A stretch of DNA of 8,301 nt from G039029935 sp039029935 (GTDB taxonomy: Bacteria; Chloroflexota; Anaerolineae; Caldilineales; Caldilineaceae): positions 1-8,301 of the forward strand of contig JBCCFC010000594.1 in the NCBI GenBank assembly GCA_039029935.1, written 5' to 3'. Positions 1 through 6,700 of the stretch are shown here, piece by piece. Below the pieces are notes generated by a model. It was not told the origin of the DNA. It did not search any database and worked only from the letters and a program-made list of their open reading frames with translations. The stretch's first letter is position 1; every line of letters begins with the position of its first letter. The position numbers and the translations under genes are program-made.

Positions 1-23
1 CCGAGTTTTTAGCAAAAACTCGG
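1..23. terminator. Perfect intergenic hairpin, possible terminator or attenuator
   Basis: The first 23 bases form a perfect 10-bp stem (CCGAGTTTTT / AAAAACTCGG) around the loop AGC, followed by TTTC. The stem may continue left of the window. It lies 43 bases before the first permease gene, where a sugar-binding-protein gene usually ends. It could terminate or attenuate transcription between the binding-protein gene and the permeases, or protect the upstream 3' end. There is no long U-tract, so strong intrinsic termination is uncertain. Its layout (perfect stem, 3-base loop, gene boundary) matches the hairpins at 1950-1982 and 3706-3740, but its sequence differs. Confidence 0.6.
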
Positions 24-66
24 TTTCTCATCCCACACACCACCTCATACCCCTACGCATTAAACC

Positions 67-930
67 ATGAAACTCAAAACATTCTGGCAATTTACAGCCC
101 CTAGCAACGTCGTCATGATTACCCTAATGATCATCCCATTGGGGTTGGCAATCTGGTTTGGGCTAAACTACATTACCTTTACCAATGCCACTGACCCAGA
201 CTTTGTTGGATTAGCCAACTACCGCGAGGTTCTCTCGGACGCCGATTTCTGGGCTGCGCTACGCTGGACAATGGTGATTATCCTTGTGGTTGTCCCGGCG
301 CACATTATCATTGCCTTTATCGAAGCACTGATTTTGGACCAGGTGACAGGGCGTATCCGTGCGGTCTATCTGGCGGCAATGCTGATTCCCATGATTGTGG
401 TTCCCGTCATCGGCACGATTGTCTTTCGACAGCTATTTGACCCATCGGGATTGATTGCCTGGTTTTTGCGCGTGGTCCTAGAGGAAAAATTTGTCTTTAC
501 CGAATTCTCGATGAAGACCCTACTGATCATCCATACCATCTGGATTTCCACACCCTTTGCATTGGTCATCTTCTTTGCAGGGCTACAAACCTTACCACGG
601 TCATTGGTCGATGCCTCGGCAATTGACGGCGCAAATCGACTCCAGCAGATACGTCATGTCGTCATTCCACACCTCAGTTCACTGTTTTTGCTCAATGCCA
701 TCCTGGGCGTGATGGATATGTTCCGCCTTTTTGATAATGTCTTTGTGCTGACACGCATGAACCCTATCTACCATGCGGATACGATTCTGACCTATAACTA
801 TCGGATTGCGTTGGTCGTGCGGCGGCTGGGTAAGGGCAACGCAATGGCCGTGATCACCGTTGTATTCATCATGTTTGTCCTGATTCCATTCTTGATCTAC
901 ATGTATCGTGAACAGGTAGAGGAGCGGTAA
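67..930 (+). CDS. Carbohydrate ABC transporter permease, MalF/UgpA-like
   Basis: This 287-residue integral membrane protein is one half of the transmembrane channel of a binding-protein-dependent sugar importer. Hydrophobic segments lie near residues 14-34, 68-90, 98-120, 150-173, 204-217 and 260-280, which fits the usual six spans. The cytoplasmic EAA loop that docks on the ATPase is clear at about 179-201, with core DASAIDGA (182-189) and a closing IP (200-201). The length is normal for MalF-like subunits without the large periplasmic loop. No convincing Shine-Dalgarno precedes the ATG; translation may be weak or depend on the upstream gene. The next permease starts two bases after the stop codon, so the two are one operon. 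The sugar cannot be read from the sequence, and no ATPase gene is in view; a shared MsmX/UgpC-type ATPase is likely but inferred. Confidence 0.93.
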   Translation: MKLKTFWQFTAPSNVVMITLMIIPLGLAIWFGLNYITFTNATDPDFVGLANYREVLSDADFWAALRWTMVIILVVVPAHIIIAFIEALILDQVTGRIRAVYLAAMLIPMIVVPVIGTIVFRQLFDPSGLIAWFLRVVLEEKFVFTEFSMKTLLIIHTIWISTPFALVIFFAGLQTLPRSLVDASAIDGANRLQQIRHVVIPHLSSLFLLNAILGVMDMFRLFDNVFVLTRMNPIYHADTILTYNYRIALVVRRLGKGNAMAVITVVFIMFVLIPFLIYMYREQVEER

Positions 931-931
931 C

Positions 932-1939
932 ATGCAGCCTATTAAACATCCACTTGGCCGTATTCTCATCCATCTATCCATGTGGGTGATTGTCTTCTTC
1001 AGCACCTTCCCCTTTGTCTGGACGTTTCTACAGTCGCTCAAGACCAAAAAGCAAGCACACTCACGTACGCCATTGATCTGGTTCAAGACCACCTGGGAGA
1101 ATTATCAAGAGCTATGGCTAAAGTCGGTTCCTGATAATCTTTCGATGATACTCTATGGGTTAATCGGCATCCTTATCGTACTGGTCATCCTCGCCATGCT
1201 TGGCAATCGCAGAGTGATCCCGCCTAGAGTAGCGAACTGGACCATCGTCATCGTTCTTGTTACAATGGTCTGGACCATCCCCAGTGTGTTAGACACGGCA
1301 GAGTTCTACGACTATTTTGTCAACACCATCATTATTGGCATTGGCGCAGTCCTCTTCTCCATCACCATCGCCAGTTTGTCGGCCTATGGATTGGCGCGCT
1401 ATGTGGGGCTGGCTGGTGTTGTGCTGCTTCTGCTGGCATTGGCCTTTCGCTCGCTGCCAAGATTGGCCTTTATCCTACCCTACTACTGGATGGGACAGGC
1501 TAGTGGCTTGCACGACACCCATATTCTGGTAATTCTTACACTGGCCGCTGTCAATCAACCCTTTGCTGTCTATATGCTCCGTAGCTTCTTTATGGATATC
1601 CCGCGTGAGATCGAAGAAGCCGCCATGATTGATGGCGCAAATCGTTTGCGCGCCTTTCTCCAAGTTATCATCCCCATCATGTGGCCGGGGATTATTGCAA
1701 CTGCCCTCTTTACGCTGGTGTTGGCCTACCACGAATTTCTGCTTGTTAGCATCCTCACCCAGTCTAACTGGACGTTAGCCGTTGCCATGCGCCAGTTCCT
1801 GCCTGGGATCAGCGTCGCAGGCTCAGTGCCGTTACAATCGGCTGCGGCTGTATCGGCCGCTTTACCACTTGTGGTTGTCGTTCTCATTTTCCAGAAACAG
1901 CTTGTGAAGGGGTTGTCGGCTGGAGCCGTGAAGGGGTAA
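932..1939 (+). CDS. Carbohydrate ABC transporter permease, MalG/UgpE-like, with extra membrane segments
   Basis: This is the second channel subunit of the sugar importer, forming a heterodimer with the product of the preceding gene. The EAA loop is canonical at about 228-248 (EEAAMIDGA at 228-236), and the C-terminus AGAVKG is typical of MalG-like permeases. GGAG at 921-924, seven bases before the ATG and inside the end of the previous gene, is a good ribosome site and implies coupled translation. The 335-residue length exceeds the usual 270-280. The excess lies after the first span (about 12-32): residues about 69-120 contain two additional hydrophobic stretches (72-90 and 100-118) joined by a basic GNRR turn, before the normal second span at about 129-150. 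The family call is firm; the role of the insert is unknown. A non-canonical hairpin follows the gene, so transcription may continue into the SnoaL-like gene. Confidence 0.93.
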   Translation: MQPIKHPLGRILIHLSMWVIVFFSTFPFVWTFLQSLKTKKQAHSRTPLIWFKTTWENYQELWLKSVPDNLSMILYGLIGILIVLVILAMLGNRRVIPPRVANWTIVIVLVTMVWTIPSVLDTAEFYDYFVNTIIIGIGAVLFSITIASLSAYGLARYVGLAGVVLLLLALAFRSLPRLAFILPYYWMGQASGLHDTHILVILTLAAVNQPFAVYMLRSFFMDIPREIEEAAMIDGANRLRAFLQVIIPIMWPGIIATALFTLVLAYHEFLLVSILTQSNWTLAVAMRQFLPGISVAGSVPLQSAAAVSAALPLVVVVLIFQKQLVKGLSAGAVKG

Positions 1940-1949
1940 ATAGAAAGTC

Positions 1950-1982
1950 AGAAGTCCGACTTTTGTTAAAAGTCGGACTTCT
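1950..1982. repeat. Perfect 15-bp palindromic hairpin element
   Basis: AGAAGTCCGACTTTT (1950-1964) and its exact complement AAAAGTCGGACTTCT (1968-1982) enclose the loop GTT. It lies between the permease stop codon and the start of the SnoaL-like gene. A diverged copy of the same sequence occurs at 3706-3740, so this is a repeated element rather than a unique terminator. It lacks a U-tract on either strand, so it may partially terminate, stabilise RNA ends, or represent a REP/MITE-like palindrome. A TTG start at 1963 would fall inside this stem and is not credible. Confidence 0.8.
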
Positions 1983-2004
1983 TAGAGCAATAGAAGGAAA
2001 CCAA

Positions 2005-2946
2005 ATGGCTGTCAACGAAAATCTTGACTTAATCCATCGTATGTACGATGCGCTCAATGCACAAGACCTCGAAGCCCACCATGAGTATTGGACCGATGAT
2101 ATGATTTGGCATGGGCCACCCGGCTTTGGTGACATTCATGGTATTGACGGTTTTAAATATGAAGTGCTAGAACCGTTTTATAAGACCTTCCCAGACTATC
2201 ACGTCATCAACGAAATTGAGATTGCCAACGGCAATTGGGTGGCAGCGACTGGTCTGCTCACAGGCACACCACAGGATGAATGGTTGGGTGTTCCCGCAAC
2301 AGGAAAACCAATTGTGATGCGTTTTTCAGATTTCTGGCGTGTGGAGAATGGGAAACTGGCCGAAAATTGGGTCATGGTCGATAACGTGGGTGTAATGCTG
2401 CAACTCGCTAACCCAGATGCAGATGCATGGGACCCAACATGCAAAGAAATCTACAAGACACCTGTTGACCCAACGCCTGAATTAGTCCAGCAGAACCTTG
2501 ATTTGGTCCATCAAATGGTCGATGCACTCAATGCCCATGATGTGGAGGCCCAGAATCAATACTGGACCAACGACATGATCTGGCATGGACCTCCCGGCTT
2601 TTGGGATATCCACGGGGTTGAAGCCTTTAAACAGGATGAAGTCCAAGTATTTTATACGGCCTTCCCTGATTTTAATGGGGTGATGGAAACCGACATCCAC
2701 ACAGGTGGATCTTCAATCGAGATGGCCGATGATGGCTGGGTCGCCGCAACGGGGATTGTTACAGGCACCCATCTGGGCGATTGGTTTGGCATTCCGCCTA
2801 CTGGTAAGCCGATTGAAATGCGCTATTCCGATTTTTGGCGTATTGAAAACGGTAAGTTGGCTGAGAATTGGGTCATGATCGACCATTACGGTGTGTTTCA
2901 GCAGCTTGGGGTGGCTCCGTTGATGTTAGGGAAATTCAAACCGTGA
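2005..2946 (+). CDS. Tandem SnoaL-like (NTF2-fold) ester cyclase family protein
   Basis: The 313-residue product contains two copies of a SnoaL-like domain, residues about 6-135 and 164-302, roughly 60% identical by hand alignment. Each copy has a helix ending in DALNA, then MIWHGPPGF, DIHG, FPD, WVAATG, a TGKPI strand, SDFWR and ENGKLAENWVM. These are typical of the SnoaL-like polyketide/ester cyclase group, small cone-shaped proteins that usually dimerise. Here the dimer may be formed within one chain. Domain 2 has a nine-residue insertion after about residue 233. The family includes cyclases, hydrolases and non-catalytic binding proteins, so the reaction cannot be assigned. There is no signal peptide; it is probably cytoplasmic. 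The start is the ATG preceded by AAGGA at 1994-1998 with six-base spacing. The stop overlaps the GTG start of the methyltransferase, which points to coupled expression and a shared pathway. Confidence 0.85.
   Translation: MAVNENLDLIHRMYDALNAQDLEAHHEYWTDDMIWHGPPGFGDIHGIDGFKYEVLEPFYKTFPDYHVINEIEIANGNWVAATGLLTGTPQDEWLGVPATGKPIVMRFSDFWRVENGKLAENWVMVDNVGVMLQLANPDADAWDPTCKEIYKTPVDPTPELVQQNLDLVHQMVDALNAHDVEAQNQYWTNDMIWHGPPGFWDIHGVEAFKQDEVQVFYTAFPDFNGVMETDIHTGGSSIEMADDGWVAATGIVTGTHLGDWFGIPPTGKPIEMRYSDFWRIENGKLAENWVMIDHYGVFQQLGVAPLMLGKFKP
2020..2910 (+). repeat. Internal tandem duplication of the SnoaL-like domain
   Basis: Codons for residues 6-134 (2020-2406) and 164-302 (2494-2910) encode homologous units joined by a linker of about 30 residues rich in Pro and Asp. 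Identical blocks include MIWHGPPGF, WVAATG, TGKPI, SDFWR and ENGKLAENWVM. The duplication was fused in frame and has since diverged, mostly on the helices and in the loop before WVAATG. Confidence 0.85.
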
Positions 2947-3683
2947 ATCTGGCCCGTGCATACTTATCACAATTTTATCAAGGTGATCTGACACCTGCTA
3001 GTAAAGCGATGCTACAATTTTACGCGTCTGTTTATAAAGATCTGCAAGGCGCATCCTATCTCGAATTTGGCGGTGGTCCAACGATTTATTCACTCATTAC
3101 GGCAGCAAAAACCTGTGGGTCAATTCATTTTACGGATTACAATATCGATTGTTTAACAGAGGTCAATCACTGGCATATCGGAACACACGATGCATTTGAC
3201 TGGAGCCATTTCACTTGCTATGCGCTTTCTTGCGAAAATGCAGATCAACAAAACCCAACAAAAACATGTATTCAAAAGCGGCATGAATTGATTCGTCAAA
3301 GACTACAAAAAATTTCACAATGCAATATTTTTGCCGACGATCCGCTACTTGGCAGTTCTAAAGCACCTTACGACGTTATTTCTAATAATTCATGTTTAAC
3401 TTGTGTTACGGATGATTTCAATGAGTGGATTCTGTTTAATAAAAAATTAACAGACTTGCTCTCTGATGGTGGTCTTTTCGTGTCAGTTACACCGATTAAT
3501 GCATCCTTTTGGGATGTGCAAGGAATTCGATATCCTTCAGTACGCCTTAATCCAAAGAATGTCATAGATGTATACAATACGCTTGGTTTATCTATCGATG
3601 ATTGTGAACAAATTTACCAACCGCAGGATGAGGTTTCGGATTTTGATGGATTTATGATGATTAGCGGCAGGAAGAAATTCTAG
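2943..3683 (+). CDS. NNMT/PNMT/TEMT-family SAM-dependent methyltransferase
   Basis: This 246-residue class I methyltransferase resembles nicotinamide N-methyltransferase, phenylethanolamine N-methyltransferase and thioether S-methyltransferase. Hallmarks (counting from the GTG) are YLSQFY (7-12), the SAM-binding loop EFGGGPTIY (41-49), the ribose-binding acidic motif FTDYN (63-67), AFDWS (84-88), an adenine-side CNIFADDPL (127-135) and the strand GGLFVSV (176-182). The tyrosines at 7, 12 and 49 match SAM-contacting positions recalled for human NNMT. The Asp that binds nicotinamide there appears to be Thr here, so the acceptor is probably a different amine, thioether or heterocycle. GTG at 2943 overlaps the previous stop codon (GTGA), with AGGGA at 2928-2932; the in-frame ATG at 2868 would give a 25-residue tail not resembling the family. 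Hand-counted GC is 32-35% in two sampled stretches, against 57% in one stretch of the preceding gene, suggesting transfer. Family call is strong; substrate is unknown. Confidence 0.87.
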   Translation: MNLARAYLSQFYQGDLTPASKAMLQFYASVYKDLQGASYLEFGGGPTIYSLITAAKTCGSIHFTDYNIDCLTEVNHWHIGTHDAFDWSHFTCYALSCENADQQNPTKTCIQKRHELIRQRLQKISQCNIFADDPLLGSSKAPYDVISNNSCLTCVTDDFNEWILFNKKLTDLLSDGGLFVSVTPINASFWDVQGIRYPSVRLNPKNVIDVYNTLGLSIDDCEQIYQPQDEVSDFDGFMMISGRKKF

Positions 3684-3705
3684 AGCATGATTCAGAAGAG
3701 GTTTA

Positions 3706-3740
3706 TAGAAATCCGACTCTTGTGAAAAGCCGGACTTCTA
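3706..3740 (-). terminator. Hairpin between convergent genes, likely terminator of the large minus-strand gene
   Basis: A 16-position stem (3706-3721 with 3725-3740) around a three-base loop lies between two convergent genes. It is a diverged copy of the 1950-1982 palindrome. Three positions are A-C or C-A in plus-strand RNA but all become G-U wobbles in minus-strand RNA, so the complete stem forms only in the transcript of the large minus-strand gene, which ends four bases before it. No clean U-tract follows on either strand. It may still work weakly for the methyltransferase transcript. Confidence 0.65.
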
Positions 3741-3743
3741 CAT

Positions 3744-6700
3744 CTAGTCGACCGAAATAATCACTTCATTTGACAGCGTTGTTGTCCCATTTTCATAGGT
3801 AAGCTGTGCCTGTAGCCGCTGTGTCCCTACTGGCACATTGCGCCATTGGAACTGATACATAGGTTTGTTATCCTCGCCAATGGGGACACCATTGGCAAAA
3901 AACACAACTTTTTCAATCGGGTTCAGGCTTGTGAGTGTATCAACCGACACCCGAACCGTTGAACCTGCTCGGAATCGCTGTAACGGCTGCGGCGCAACGA
4001 GATTGACAGATGGCATTTGGTGTGCAATCGCAGGCTCCAGTACATCAATTTGTAACAGGTAGCTCACCAACTGCTCGATAACCTGTAAGTTCTGCCTGGA
4101 AGAAGCAAGACTACCATGTCGCCCTTGCCCATTCTCCGTAATCAGCACATTCACCAATGTCTGCGCCGAGCCGTCATGTAAGTAGGGCGCGCTTTGCCAT
4201 AGACCACGCAAACTAGGCGTGTCAAATCCTTGCAATTGCTGGTAGTTGCCTTGCCCCGACGTCGATTTAATTGTGCCTACATTGTGTTGCAGACCGTGAT
4301 AACCATCGCTAAAATCAGGGCCGTGATGACAGGTAGCGCAGCCCAACGCCAAGAAGTGCGCACGACCAGCCTCGCCGTCAGTGGTCAATGTGCGGTCAGG
4401 ATTGCGGTGTGGGCTGATGAGCGTTGACTGCGTGTTGCCCTGTGCCAATGTGCGTACATAAACAGCAAGTGCATCCAGTTCCTTGGAAATGCCCGTTTTG
4501 CGTTCCCCCAACGGTTGTTGACGGGTTCCCGCCTCAAAATCAGCGTTTGTCAGAAAACCCTGTCCGCCAAACATCGTGCGCATGTCATGTTCAAAATCCT
4601 GAAACTCATCATAGTTGCCGCTCCAATGGAGACGCATCGCTGTGTCAGATGCATATTGATCATAGCCTTGGTGTCGCAGGTCAATCGTGTTGCGTAGCCC
4701 CTCGCCCTGATCACCACGATCCCATACACGCCCATCTTCACCACCGCCATCCAAATGACAGACGTTGCACGAAATATATCCGTCACGGCTCATACGCGGG
4801 TCAATAGCGTTGTAAAAAATGCGCTTCCCTTCCAGCACTTCGGAGTCGAGGCTTTCCTTTTGAATAGTTGGCAGTATCTTTACCAAATTTGCGGTAAGGT
4901 CCCCGCCTTCCACAACAATATCGCGCACATCATAGACATAGATGCTACGCGAAAGATAACTATCGACAAACAGTTTACCGCCATCACTAGTAAAGGCCAA
5001 CCCCTGTGGCGCGTGACCGATGTTCTCAATCGCCGTCACCACACGTCCACTGTAAGCATCGATCACGTCAATTGCATTGGAGCCTTGCAATACCACAAAG
5101 GCATAGTCGCCGATTGGGCTAAACCCCATCGCCACTGGCTGCGAGCGGTCGTTGAGATCATAGCGGTCGCCCACTACTTCTTGATAGGAGCTACGACCGC
5201 CTGATACATCCACTTGTGAAAGAATTGGGCGCACAGTCGATTCAAAGGTCAGTCCATGACCATCTTGAAAGTGGCCGCGCTTAGTGTTGTCCTTCTTGCT
5301 CGGAATCCATAATCGACGGCCATCGGGACTGATTGCTGGTGACTCAAGCGCATTGGGAACGCCTCGCCCACTACGCTCGGTGTCCGGTCCAGCGTCCACG
5401 GCCAGTGACAACGCATCCAAACGACGAACCCCCCCACTGCTTATGCCTGTATCCACAACGATGACCTCACCGTACTCACTTGGTGAAATAAATCGCGTTA
5501 CAAAGAGTTGCTGTCCATCTTTCGATATGGTCAACCCACGCGGTTGTGGCCCCACCGTCAGCATATCTGTGATACGACGAGCATTGGCATCAATTTTCAC
5601 GACTTGGCCTGTCGCCTGCAAACTCACAAAGGCATACCGTTTGTCGGGGCTAAAGATAATGCCAAAGGGCTGTGATGCATGGGGCAATGCCAAGGTCATG
5701 TCTATATTGCCTGTCTCACCGTTCAAGATGCTGATGGTGGCATCGGCTTGGTTTACCACCCACACTGTGCCATCACCTGCTAGTGCCAAGGTGCGCGGGT
5801 ATGCTCCTACGGGCTGCTCAAACCGTGTTTCGAACGTGATGGCGTTGATTGAGGTCACACTGTCGTGATCTGGATTCACCTTCCAGACGGCAATCTGCTT
5901 CTCGTCAAACAAAATGGTTGTGGATGAGGGGGCAGGCACAGGGTCCACTGGATAATGCACCGTGACTTGTGTGGCGCAGCCCGCTGTGTACTCACTTGCC
6001 GATGCTTTCAGTTTGATATTGTAATGGCCTGGTGTTTCGTAAAAATGATCGATAGTCGGCACAGCCCAAGGGCGAGTTAATGCACTGCCATCGTTAAAAT
6101 CCCAGACATACTCGATTTCACCGATTGGATAGGGGAGATATGAGCCAACTTTCGCTTCGAGTTGAATCGGTTCGCCAACAGCGACCGCAGGAATCGGATT
6201 GATACTGCACGTAATCGGTGGATTCAGAAAGCTACCCGTCGAAAAAATGGCGTGAAACTCTCCGGCAATGGCATTCCCTGCCACATCTTTGACACCACCA
6301 CTGGAGATCAGGACTTCATAGGTTGTGTTGGCTTCCAACGGTGTACGCGGGGCAAAGTTGACAATGCCTGTCTGGATCGAATAATAGCCTTCCAGCGCAT
6401 CTGCACTGCCCAAAGGCCGCACAATGATCGTATCGGGGCCGATGGCGCGCGGGTCAAGCTGGTCACTAAAGGTCAGACCAATACGTGTGGAGCGCGCCTG
6501 TTCGGTGGCATCATCGGCAGGCAAAATCATGTTGACGATTGGTGGTGTTGTGTCCGGTTTGGCTTGGTGCGGTGTGATAAAACTACCATGCCCATGATCA
6601 TCGGAGACAACGGCCAAATTGCCCAAGACAACCACAAAATCATGGTCAACATCGTCAATCGGTGCGTAAAAGCGGCGTTCCATCAAATAACGATCCGACC

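Noticed and set aside
679..1092. 137-residue minus-strand ORF across the permease junction
   Set aside because: It lies antisense to two well-supported permease genes, has no family-like motif, and spans their stop/start junction.
1963..2004. TTG start giving a 14-residue extension of the SnoaL-like protein
   Set aside because: The TTG is inside the 1950-1982 hairpin; ATG 2005 has AAGGA at six bases and begins at the domain.
2868..2942. ATG 2868 start for the methyltransferase
   Set aside because: It would add 25 residues read out of frame from the SnoaL-like gene and unlike the family N-terminus; GTG 2943 fits the overlap and the conserved YLSQFY start.
4755..5868. Plus-strand ORFs of 149 and 194 residues antisense to the large exported gene
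   Set aside because: The opposite strand encodes clear propeller and heme domains; these frames show no recognisable domain and lack good ribosome sites.
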